Of a DNA stretch of 64,000 nucleotides, positions 54,086 through 63,490 are shown piece by piece (within the stretch, counting starts at the first letter, position 1; every line of letters begins with the position of its first letter). The translations under genes were made by a program, and so were the position numbers. The stretch spans positions 78,796,343 through 78,860,342 of the forward strand of contig CM043950.1 of the NCBI GenBank assembly GCA_014529385.2, in the 5' to 3' direction. The notes below the pieces were generated by a model. That model had not been told where the DNA came from. It saw only the letters and a list, made by a program, of their open reading frames with translations, and ran no database searches. This DNA comes from Adiantum capillus-veneris (Eukaryota; Streptophyta; Polypodiopsida; Polypodiales; Pteridaceae).

Positions 54086-55340
54086 GTTTCCCCGCATCCA
54101 AAGCACTTTCCCTCCTTGATGTAGTGAGCCCTCTCTTGAGGAGTGAGTTTGGGTCGTGCATCCTTCTCTTTCTTTTCTGGGTCGCTCTTCCTCTTTCTAC
54201 TTTCGTTTGTCGAAGTCTGTTCAGCCTTTTGCATCATGATTTCATCTGTGAGGTAGGTTAAACTGCCTGAGTGAATGGCAAAACCCCGTTTTGCATGACT
54301 CATCAACTCCTAAATGGAAGCTGACTTTTGTTCCAAGCAGTGATCTCGGATCTCTATAAAAATACCCAAGTGGACCACCAAGTTCGAGCATTTACCTTGA
54401 GTAAGAGGCAGCTCTCCGAATCTTAGAGTGCTCTGAGTAGCGCCCTCCTGAGAAAGCTATGTCAAACTGCTGTATAAAAGACAAAGCCTTCGAAGCATCT
54501 CTATAACCAGAAAACGTGTCAAATCTAATTGACTGTCCATCTTCCTTAAACTCTCGGACTTTCTTGCTTTTGTCTTCCAGAAAGTCATATTGGTTGGCTT
54601 TATAAAAATTCTTCTTCTTTGCGTAAAAGCTGCTGTCATCAGAATCCGAACTATCTGAAGATGAGTCCTCTGTAGAACTATCAACCACGGGGCGAGATTT
54701 AGACTTCTTTGCCTTTTTCTTGTCCTTTCGAAAGCTTTGCTTTTTGCTTCGCTTTTCGCCTTACCTGTCTCCTTCGCTCGAGTCAGATGAGCTAGAAGAA
54801 TTGTCAGAAGAAGAAGAAGAACTCGGTACTCCTTCAAATCGAGTACGCTTTTGCTTTCTTGCCAATTCAAATGTAGACTGACAACCCAAATAACCCGAGA
54901 AGTCAGCGTCTTTCTTCTGCTTTTTGCCATACTTTTTAGCTTTGTTCTACGCGTCAAAAAGCTGAGCAATTTGTGTATCAACCACCTCTTCTAATTCTTG
55001 CTCTGTATACATCTTGGGAGTAGCAGGTTTCTTGAGAGCCGGTTTGAGGGGTGGTGTTGTGGTCTACCACCACTGTGTGTGCACCTCATTGAAAGAAGTC
55101 TGACTCATATATTTTGTAAATTTTGGATCCTTCGCAAAATTAAGCATCATCTTTGTTGCATTGCCGATCAATCGTCGACGCTCCATCTCTTCAAGCTCTG
55201 CCTGAGTAGGCCAAGGCGGGCCATACTCCTCGCGTGAATCTTCGTTGTGATCTCTCCCGCATCTCCAGATGCAGAGGAAGTCGACTGATCCTTGCCTGAA
55301 GCCATAAGTGTCACGTAAAAAGGATCGAATTTCCCGGTAG
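54086..55340 (-). pseudogene. Family 2 gag, 5' part (frameshifted)
   Basis: The N-terminus near 55310 reads MASGKDQSTSSASGDAGEIT, then in a second frame EYGPPWPTQAELEEMERRRL and KDPKFTKYMSQTSFNEV. Further on come acidic DSSSDSSDSDDSSFY and gag-type RFDTFSGYRDASKALSFIQQ, FDIAFSGGRYSE (54688-54392). Breaks at ~55290, ~55060 and ~54470. The 54086-54530 segment repeats 50250-51030. Confidence 0.7.
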
Positions 55341-55354
55341 AAGAGAAATTGGCC

Positions 55355-55368
55355 GTGTTCTGATACCA
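55355..55368 (-). promoter_or_regulatory. Family 2 primer-binding site
   Basis: Minus strand TGGTATCAGAACAC, one base inside the 5' LTR; initiator-Met type. Confidence 0.8.
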
Positions 55369-55369
55369 C

Positions 55370-56023
55370 TGTAACAGACTTGGACACTCCAAGTCGAGAA
55401 TCTACCGCGACACCACAAATAATCACTTCAAAATAGTTCACAGTTCACAATTGATTTGACACTGGCCCGGCGGAGTTCCATGCCTAGAGATATTGGCCCC
55501 AAAGACTGGCGCCCCTTTTCTTTTTGTATTAATCTGCAACTCAAAGTACAAGCGAGTAGTCGGGACTCACTCTCAGACTCTGCGTCTAGATGCTGTGAGA
55601 AGTGAGCCCAGCTACAAATTTAAAGAGTTTACAAGGGATGCCAGAAGCAGAGCCCAAAAGCTGAAAATCAAAAGCTCTTCAGGAAATAAAGCAAAAGAAG
55701 TTTCTCTCTCTTAAGCCCCTTCGATAAAATAAAACAAAGCTTTTAAAAGCCCTCTCTCTTTTACGTAGGCTCCTTGCGTAGACTAAAGATGGCACCAAAA
55801 GCTGCCGTAAAAAGCCTGCCCGCCCACTGTACGGAATTCTGTGATATGCGCCTCGTTTTGCGGGCTGTCTGTACACTGCAATGCCACGTCAGCAATGCGG
55901 TCAACTCCAGGCTATGTGTGTGTTGGACTGTTTTCAACAGTGCCAAGACAGCCACGCCATCATTTCAGCAAGCAGAGCAAGTATGTGTGTACCGAGCAGC
56001 AGCCACGTCACCAGTTTGTGACA
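55370..56023 (-). repeat. Family 2 5' LTR
   Basis: 654 bp; matches 48722-49381 with few differences. Right end GTTTGTGACA, then the CCTAA duplication. Confidence 0.9.
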
Positions 56024-56380
56024 CCTAACCCCCAACTAAACTATGGCATGCCCATCAAATGGGGCCTAACACAATTAACCCAACAATTAGATGATGGCGT
56101 GGCAATGTTATATAGATCCTCTGCAAATCACACTAACATGTTGATGTGGCAGTGTACGGACGCTCGTAAATTGTGTTGGTAGGCTGCTGACGTGGCATTG
56201 TACGGACGCCTGTATATTGGGCTGGCTATATTCAGCTCCAGCTTTAGAACCAAATGCTTTTGAGTTTAATGCTTTTCATGTAAACTGCTTTCCATGGGCT
56301 AGGGGCCTTTAAATATGTGCCCAGGGCTCACTGTCTGGCATCCTACTGTGTGGAGGTGCGAGGAGTGAAGCTCCTGCTGC
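56024..56380 (+). repeat. Continuation of the plus-strand element's LTR
   Basis: After the CCTAA duplication the text continues the LTR begun at 48525. Around 56250-56340 CTTTTGAGTTTAATGCTTTT, GGGCTCACTGTCTGGCATCC are the reverse complements of family 2 LTR words (GGATGCC(A/G)AAAGCAGAGCCC type). Right limit approximate. Confidence 0.55.
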
Positions 56381-56736
56381 CTCTTCTGCCAGAAAGTGCT
56401 ACCTTGGGTTTGCTTATATATTAACTTAGCAAAATTGCCCTACCTACTTTTGTTGGAAAGTCACTTAAAAATAATAAGTGAAAAATGTCAAAAATAGGGA
56501 AAATAGGCTAAATGCGCTGGAAAAATCCCCTAATGGATTCTGATGGGAATACTGATGATCATGCTGTGTGCAACCATAGGATATGCATCTACACTAAGTG
56601 ACTGGGCATGCACGGTCTACGAATAGACTCACAAAAGTGCTAGATCACTTCTAAATCTAGACTGAATGGACCGACTCAACCCTGATCATGCTGTAGCTTG
56701 TCCACGGACACATAGGATTGGATGTGTCATGTGACA
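56381..56736 (-). repeat. Family 1 LTR fragment
   Basis: Matches the right half (plus view) of family 1 LTRs: CTTCTGCCAGAAAGTGCTA...ATGTGTCATGTGACA. The left half is missing. It is joined at a shared GACATC to a LINE A segment. Confidence 0.75.
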
Positions 56737-56870
56737 TCAAGGGTGTCTGAAGAGTGTACTGGAAAGGGGGCAACCTGTCCATGGTGAAGCCATGCATCTG
56801 AAACCATGATGTCATCTGTGCATACCAGCATAAAGTGTCCCCCTGAAAGGCTAACTGTCTGGAAGACTCA
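56737..56870 (-). mobile_element. LINE A segment, duplicate of 52424-52557
   Basis: 134 bp nearly identical to the end of LINE A4 (GTGTCTGAAGAGTGTACTGG...CTGTCTGGAAGACTCA). It is followed by a family 1 LTR at exactly the same nucleotide. Confidence 0.85.
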
Positions 56871-58026
56871 TGTAAGGTGCAACGGAAGTGATTGTTGAGC
56901 TTTGCTCAAGATGAGTGCTCCGAATTGTGCTCAAGGATTCCTTTTAATTCTAAAGGGAGAGCCTTCCGTTCCTTTAGTGAGAGAGTGCAAATGATCACAA
57001 ACAAAGTGGTAAACACTGTGAATGAAGGTGCTGAGACTGAGAGATAGAGAAAGAAGAATACGACACCAGAATGTTGTCAAACCCTTCTCCAAAGGCCCCA
57101 CTCTCTATGGCGAGAGCGGTCTACTATTGATTGCACAAATCTCTACAATGCAATGAACTTGCTGACGATGTTGATGACGATGCGGATGGCGGGTGAAAGC
57201 TGAAAACGCTATTGGCTGGAATTTGCAATCTTGTATCTGCTGAATTCTGACTCTATGTCGGTGACGACAGCGATGACGACGATGCAACGACGACACACTG
57301 AAAACGCAGATGCTGAAATCTACGAATAGCGGACTGAATCTGCAGAGCTGGCTGATCTGATCGTGCAACGAGGATCTGCTATGGGAAGGTGAGATCTACG
57401 AGGTTTCGGGGCTGCAGTACGGAGTCTAATCACTGAAAATGCAAAACGTTGATGCTGTGGGCTGAGCTGTCGCCAAGAAACTGCAAAACGCTAGGTGATC
57501 TGCAAATCTGAAAACGCTAGAGGAACTACTGAAAATCTGCTAACGCCAGGCTGCTCTGCAACTGCAAACGCTGGGGCTGATCTGCATTTGATGAAAACAC
57601 TGACTGGTCTTTGGTGGCTGAAAACGCTATGTTCTCTTAATGGTCTTGCTGAGAAGGAGCACTTCAGATGGTATCTGCTGTCTCTTCTGCCAGAAAGTGC
57701 TAGCGCTAGCTTTCTTATATATTAGCTTGGCCAATTTGCCCTACCCAGTTTCCCAACAGTCACTTATTGATACTAAGTGAAAAATGGCTAAAATAGGGAA
57801 ATTAGGTTCTGTGCACTGTAAAATGCTCCTGATGGAATCTGATGGTAATGCTGATGATCATGTTGTGTGCAACCAAAAGATATGCATTTACTCTAAGTGC
57901 CTGGACATGCATGGTCTGTGAACAGACTCACAAAAGTGCTAGAACACTTCCTAAGCTAAGCTAATTGAACCCTTGTCATGAAGTAGCTTGTCCAACATGC
58001 ACATAGGGTTAGATGTGCACGTGACA
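56871..58026 (-). repeat. Family 1 3' LTR
   Basis: 1156 bp, minus sense TGTCACGTGCACATCTAACC...ACCTTACA. Followed in plus view by CCCCTCTTTTTTAAAG, the polypurine tract. Contains the AAACGCTAGG-type repeats. Confidence 0.92.
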
Positions 58027-58620
58027 TCCCCTCTTTTTTAAAGTGAGGTACTGGTACCGATCTGCATGGCTTCCTTGTAAGCTACCAACAATTCGGGATA
58101 ATAATTGAAAAACTCTTAATCAACCCACACTGCCTCATGGGTGCCTCGAGCAATTTCATTGAAACCTCGTTTATCTTTTTAATGACAAGAAATGGACCAT
58201 ACATTCTAAAAGACAACTTAGGACATTTCTTTTCAACTTGTTTAAGACGTTGCTTCATGATTCTTCAATACATTCAATCCCCTTCCTTGATCGAAACATC
58301 ATGACGATGCTTATTAGCCTGTTGTGAGTAAGACTCCTGAGCCTTGCTTAGCGAAGCTTCACACTCACAGAAATCTCATCCAACGATTGACTTGCAGCAT
58401 TGGCATCAGTCATTTGACTAACCGAGCGAGTCGACAATGACCGGAACGGACGGCCAAAAGCTGCCTTATACGAAGTTCGACCAATGGCAGAGGAAAAAGA
58501 GTCATTCAAAATAGCCTAAACCAATGGGAGATAGAGCTCCCAATGAGATTGCTGATCATGCACATATGACTTTAAAACATCAAAAGCCAACTAATTGTAA
58601 ATCTCTCTCTGACCATCTGA
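58027..58620 (-). pseudogene. Gypsy integrase C-terminal region, decayed
   Basis: In-frame continuation of integrase after a stop reads SDGQREIYN (expected position of the catalytic Glu), HWELYLPL, SSAIGRTSYKAAFGRPF (GKSPFE-like block) and LVIKKINEVSMKL. Several stops. Relative to 53830-54060 it lacks about 235 bp. Confidence 0.7.
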
Positions 58621-59175
58621 CTATGGATGAAAAGCCGATGAAAAATTCAGCTTAGTGTCAAAATTTTCAAAGAGTGCACGCCAAAAATTGGACGTGAACT
58701 TAACATCCCTATTTGAAACAATCGATTTTGGCAAACCACAGACGCGGTACCAATGTTTGATAAACAACCGTGCTACATCTTGTGCGGTGATTGTGGCCTT
58801 ACAAGGAATCAACATGCAAAACTTGCTGAAACGATCAACAATTGTCAAACATTGAGTGTTCCTTGAATGCAAACTAGGTGGAAGGTTAGTCACAAAATCC
58901 ATGGAAATATCTTGAAAAGGTCCATCGGAAAAAGGCAACGGAAGCAAGAGGCCTTGCTGCTTACCCCGAGGAGCTTTTACCTTTTGACAAAGAGTGCACT
59001 GTGCGACATAACGAAACACATCATTTCGCATTTTAGGCCGATAAAAGAATCTTCTATTTTTTTCCAGAATGGTGTTCATTCCCCTGTGCCCACCCGTGAG
59101 AGAGTCATGTGCATCATGCAATATGGTTGTCCTGAGAGAGGGCAACACACATAGACGTTGACAAAAATACAACAA
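58621..59175 (-). pseudogene. Gypsy integrase: H2C2 and DDE core
   Basis: 184-codon frame. Zinc region: TTILHDAHDSLTGGHRGMNT then AQCTLCQKVKA (H..H..C..C). Catalytic core: PFQDISMDFVTNLPPS (first Asp), IVSNRDVKFTSNFWRALF (second Asp). The frame ends at FHP followed by TAG where the family has Gln, just before the DGQ-x-E block. This single stop would remove the catalytic Glu. Confidence 0.88.
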
Positions 59176-59399
59176 ACCATCAGGAATGAGATAGTTGCTT
59201 GCCCCTTGGGAAGCAAAAGCCTACAACCATTGCTTACCAAACTCGGAATCCGCATACTGATTCTTCATGCTGTCGAAAGACACACCCTGAAGAGAAACTG
59301 TGAATCTTGACTCAAGAGTCAGGATCTATCCTTTGCGACTTAACGCATCTGCAACAAGGTTAGCTTTTCCAAGCACATATTCAATCAAACCTCCAAATT

Positions 59400-59600
59400 G
59401 CTCAAAAAATTTGACCACTGTGCTTGGCGATCACTCCAATGTGCACTGGACATAGACTGGAGCCAGTTGAGGGCTTGGTGATCTGTGCGAACTGTAAACT
59501 CTCTACCATAAAGAAAATGCTTCCAATGCTTGAGAGAGTGAATGACAAACAAAAGTTCTTTATCATAAACTGAATAGTTCTTTTCTGCACTATTGAGCTT
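59400..59600 (-). pseudogene. Gypsy RNase H
   Basis: After a stop at 59601 the frame continues NSAEKNYSVYDKELLFVIHS, LKHWKHFLYGREFTVRTDHQ, ALNWLQS, standard RNase H text. The remaining part to 59175 is interrupted by stops. Confidence 0.8.
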
Positions 59601-60972
59601 TCAACTAAGGAAAGCTATTGGACGACCGTGCTGCTGAGCACCTATGGCGACATTGCTCGCATCTGTCCGTACCTCAAAGGGGTCATCCCAAGAGGCAAGG
59701 ATAAGACATGGCGCTTCTATCACCGCAACCTTGAGAGCTGCGAAAGCCTCAATGGTTGCCTCGGGCAAATCCACGCGTTGACGGCGAGTCTTTACCCCTT
59801 TCAAGACATCTGTCATAGGTGCGGCAATGCGTGCAAAATTCTCTATGCGCGAACTATTTGCTTGACATAAACCAAGAAAAGAACGCACATCATATGCACT
59901 TTTGGACAAATCCCAATTACGTACATGTTCCACCTTCGTGGGGTCTAGCTTGACGCCTGCTGCAGAAATGATATAACCCAGATAAGTAACTTCAATGAGA
60001 AAAAACTCAAATTTCTTAGCTGCAATGTATAGCTGACACTCATCCAAACGGGTCAATACCCTTTCTACATCCTTTTCATGTTGTTCCCACAATGCAGAAA
60101 AAATGAGAATATCATCAAGAAAGATGAACACACATACACAAACCATATCGCCAAAACGGCCTACCATGAGACGGTTAAATGTACCCATGGCACCTGTAAA
60201 TCTAAAAGGCATAACAACATACTCCCATTGCCCTCGTTCCGTGCGAAAAACGGTCTTGTAGATGTCGTCTTTGAATACCCTTACCTGATGGTATCCACTT
60301 TTAAGATCGACCTTACTGAAAACCTTTGCCCCATTGAGCCTATCAAGGATATACTCAATGCGAGGCATCGGAAACTTGTTCTCGATGATCATCTTGTTCA
60401 ATGCCATGTAATCAACACACAAACAAGACAAACCATCTTTCTTGCGGACAAACAAAATAGGAGCAGCAAAAGGACTTACACTAGGATGTATGAATCCTCT
60501 AGCCACCAACTCCGTGAGTTGCCGCTCTTAACTCTTCATCATGTGTCTTATTCAAATGGTAGGGAGCCAAACTGACAGGCTGTGTCCCCTCTGTAAGCTC
60601 GATGCGATGGTCCTCTGGCCCCTCGGGTGGGAGACGGAGTGGAAGATCATCCTGCAAAAAGAGACGCTTAAACTTGGTTAAACAAAGTTGAATACCTGTC
60701 GGAAGTCTGAATGCTCTGGGTAACTGGAGAGGCATAGATGAATGTCGCTTGTGCTCCTCGTCGTAATTCACACTTTGCCTGCACATGTGAAATGATAGGC
60801 AAAGAATGCAGACCCTCTCACCACAAATAATCATGGGAGAGTCACCTTTGGCATTTAAAGTGAGAATATTTTCCTCCCAATCAATGAGAGGGTTATGCTC
60901 ACAAAACCATCTAATGCCCAAAAGCATATCACATCCTGAGAGAGGACACGACAAATTTCCTACGGAAGGCAA
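59601..60972 (-). pseudogene. Gypsy reverse transcriptase
   Basis: 60972-60499 reads CDMLLGIRWFCEHNPLIDWE, DHRIELTEGTQPVSLAPYHL. 60509-59601 (302 codons) reads SPFAAPILFVRKKDGLSCLC VDY-type text, FSKVDLKSGYHQVRV (first Asp), VFIFLDDILIFS (FLDD box), KCEF-like AAKKFEFF, YLGYIISAAGVKLDPTKVE and EVRTDASNVAIGA (start of RNase H). The two frames overlap near 60500-60509, so one frameshift separates them. RT copies element RNA into DNA. Confidence 0.92.
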
Positions 60973-60995
60973 CTTACTGAATTGTAAACATCACA

Positions 60996-61301
60996 TCACG
61001 GCACTCTTGTGTGATGAGAGAGTCCATACCAGGAGCGAAGCCCGAGACCTCGAGAGGAGTCGCCCGGACTAACCGCTAGGCGGGCTCTCTCTACAAGAGA
61101 GACACTAATCACATCATGCATACTTCCTAATTCAAACAATATGACAAAACACTGACCCTTCACATGACCGTAACACTTAAAGAGAGAGTCCTCAATGTGT
61201 GTGTCAGAGACATTTGAAGATTCAGATTGGTTCATTAGAGTGCTTGTGGTAGCTGTGGGTGCCTTAGGTTCTTTAGGTGGAGCTTTCTTAGGACAAGCCA
61301 C
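60996..61301 (-). pseudogene. Gypsy protease with altered active site
   Basis: 101 codons. GHVKGQCFVILFELGSMHDV then ISVSLVERARLAV lines up with the retropepsin block (normally ...LIDSG(A/S)(T/S)HNFIS). The catalytic Asp position appears as Glu and the following Ser/Thr as Leu, so activity is probably lost. Confidence 0.7.
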
Positions 61302-61345
61302 TTTAATGTGACCCTTGATGTGACATTGATAACAACGACCTTCCT
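61296..61345 (-). pseudogene. Gag CCHC zinc knuckle
   Basis: Minus strand reads CYQCHIKGHIKVACPKK, a complete C-x2-C-x4-H-x4-C motif between gag and protease. Confidence 0.8.
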
Positions 61346-61751
61346 TACCATAAATGACTTATTCTTTTGCCGTTATGTATCCTCCTATAATTCCTTTTGC
61401 ACCTTTTTCATCAGGGGTTAGCTTAGGTTTAGCAGGTGTTTTAGCTTTACCCTTAGATTCATTGTTAGAGTTCTTTTCCGAAGGATTAGAGAAAGATTGG
61501 CTAGGAGAGTTATTGTTCTTACCGTTCTTACCATTCTAAAGGTTCTAAGAAGTCTGAGTGGTACTTGGAGGAGTCTTGTTTTCCTTAGGCTTTCCCTTAT
61601 TGTGCTTCATCTCTTGTGCGAGAGCAATCGCTACCACCTTGTTGAGATCGATTGGATCGAGTACCTCGACATCAAACTTGATATACTCGTCCAATCCATA
61701 AAGGAATGCCTCCTTGCGCTCAGCATCCGATTTGCGTAATTGGGTGCCGAG

Positions 61752-62330
61752 CTACAAAACACAATTAGAGAGAGACATAACTGGCCTACCATTTTGTTTG
61801 AGACCGCGCCAATCGTCCTTCAATCGTGCTAGGTACTGGGGTGGTATAAACCGAGCCTTGAGCTTGTCTTGGAAGTCGGCCCAATTGAAGGAAAGGGACG
61901 CCTCTTCGTCGGCTGCCTCTACGTGCACGGCCAATTGTGCCTCTTGCCATGCGTGGTACCAATTAATGGCATCACCGACAAGGTACATGGCTGCCGTTAA
62001 AACCTTGCTACTTCCTGTATTCTTAGTTGTCGCAAAGTAAGCATTAAATTGATGCAACCAAGAATGAATAATAGTAGCATCCATCTTACCGTCATACTTA
62101 CTGAACGTCAACTTCTCAGTGACGGGGTTGTTGGAGTCCAAATCTCGGCTTGCGCCACTTGATGAACCACCAACATCTTTGGCCGGCTCGGGTTTCGAGG
62201 TGAGTACCTGTAGGACCAACTCTTGCATGTGTTGGTCTCTCTGCGCTTCACGCTCTAACTCCAAAGCCGCTCGTCTATCTTCGGCCGCTACTTGTTAGGC
62301 TTCGCGTGCTTGCTCACGCTCAAGCTTAAT
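61752..62330 (-). pseudogene. Gypsy gag, capsid-like part
   Basis: 62264-61752 reads QELVLQVLTSKPEPAKDVGG, KLTFSKYDGKMDATIIHSWL, HQFNAYFATTKN, LVGDAINWYHAWQEA, FNWADFQDKLKARFIPPQYL: the Retrotrans_gag domain with its SxYDG and W-x-F-x-x-x-F-P/I signatures. Cut off from the gag N-terminus by the 195-bp insertion at 62331-62525. Confidence 0.85.
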
Positions 62331-62525
62331 TGTCACGTGCGCACTTCACTTGCGCCACGTGGACACGCTTCTGCCATAGTCTAGCATGAGTCTTAGCTTA
62401 GGACTGAGCCTGGCACCTTTGTGAGCCTCTAGTAGGACATGCATGTCCAGGCCAGTCCTAAGCTAAGACTCATGCTAGATGGCAGAAGCGTGTCCACGTG
62501 GCGCAAGTGAAGTGCGCACGTGACA
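62331..62525. mobile_element. Palindromic LTR-end element inserted in gag
   Basis: 195 bp. It starts TGTCACGTGCGCACTTCACT and ends with its reverse complement; arms pair almost perfectly for about 74 bp with one 2-nt indel. Its left ~130 bp match the first ~130 bp of the LTR at 8658/10397 (CTTAGCTTAGGAC, GGCACC(T/C)TTGTGAGCCTC, GGACATGCATG). Flanks TTAAT and TCAAT could be a mutated 5-bp duplication. The related gag region at 44525-44580 lacks it. Confidence 0.8.
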
Positions 62526-62534
62526 TCAATAGCT

Positions 62535-63084
62535 GCCTTTCTTTCCTCGGTCGCCAAGCGCGCTTACTCACGCTCACGCTCCAAGGCTACCCTTTTCTCT
62601 TCGGGCACCAAGCGCGCTTGCTTACGCACACGCTCCAAGGCTACCCTTTTCTCTTCGGTCGCAGAGCGCGCTTGCTCGCGCGTGCGCTCCAAGTCTGCCT
62701 TTCTTTCTTTGCGCTCACGATCCAATTCTGCTTTTCTTTCTTCGCGCTTCGTGATCCAAGATTGCCTTTCTTTCCTCGGCCACCAAGCGCACGTGTTCAC
62801 GCTCGCGATCCAAGGATGCCCGTCTTTCGTCGCGTTCGTGATCCAAAAATGCCTTTCTTTCTTCGCGCTCGCACTCTAAGGCAGCACGTTGCGCTTCTTG
62901 TTGTAACATCATGCCCATCATCGTCTTGACCAAAGCCTCCATAGGATTTGGTGTAATCCTTGGCGTAGATGGGGAAGGGGGCAGGTCGGGAAAACCTCCT
63001 AGTGGGGAAAATTCTTCTTTCGCCACTTCCATGCTCATCAGCTCCACACGAAGTATCCATTCCGCTTAGGTGATGACCATACAT
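62535..63084 (-). pseudogene. Gypsy gag N-terminus with charged coiled coil
   Basis: 63047-62715 reads MELMSMEVAKEEFSPLGGFP, LPPSPSTPRITPNPMEALVK, then EREERKAFLDHERDERRASL. In a shifted frame 62800-62564 continues REERKAELDRERKERKADLE, RTREQARSATEEKRVALERV. The helix is built from degenerate ~66-bp DNA repeats. The frame shift near 62750 and the insertion at 62525 disable it. Confidence 0.7.
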
Positions 63085-63490
63085 TGAGATCTTGGGTTCT
63101 TAAGTTCACGAGGAACTTGGGTTCTTGTGGTTCTTGGGTTCTGGAGGTTCTTGAGGTTCTTTCTTTAGCTTGCAATCTGTGTTAGAGAAGGATCTTCTCT
63201 TACCCGAGCTCTTCTCTTTCCCGGGGGTGCACACCCCTTGGCGGCCTTGCGCTCACACCAAGATTGCTTTTTCCCACCTCACGTCGATTGGCCGGCCGCT
63301 AAGTGCACGGTCCGCTCTTAATGAGTGAAAAGAGAAACAAGGGGAGGCTGGACAAGCCCTTCTTTCTTGGATTTCTTGTCTCTTCAAAAACACGATTAGG
63401 AATTGACACGCCCAAGTGGATTTGGATTACGTGAGACCGCAACAAGCAAAAAAAAATTATTGTGGTTCTTTCCTTGAGTGATACAGAACA
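63085..63490 (-). other. Family 1 leader; primer site deleted
   Basis: Counterpart of 44800-45267. At 63481-63491 the text GATACAGAACA joins GCGGAAGTG directly. About 33 bp carrying the primer-binding site and the LTR terminus (present at 45247-45279) are missing. Confidence 0.7.

Larger units (their letters stand above)
48717..56028 (-). mobile_element. Composite family 2 LTR element with LINE and gypsy sequence inside
   Basis: 3' LTR 48722-49381, 5' LTR 55370-56023, perfect 5-bp duplication CCTAA at 48717-48721 and 56024-56028. The interior is family 2 (49382-51030), then foreign sequence (a LINE-like tail at 51300-51490, LINE A4 51501-52557, a family 1 LTR 52558-53727 and pol end to 54085), then family 2 gag again (54086-55369). 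RT and integrase of family 2 are absent. Either nested insertions or template switching produced it. Confidence 0.85.
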
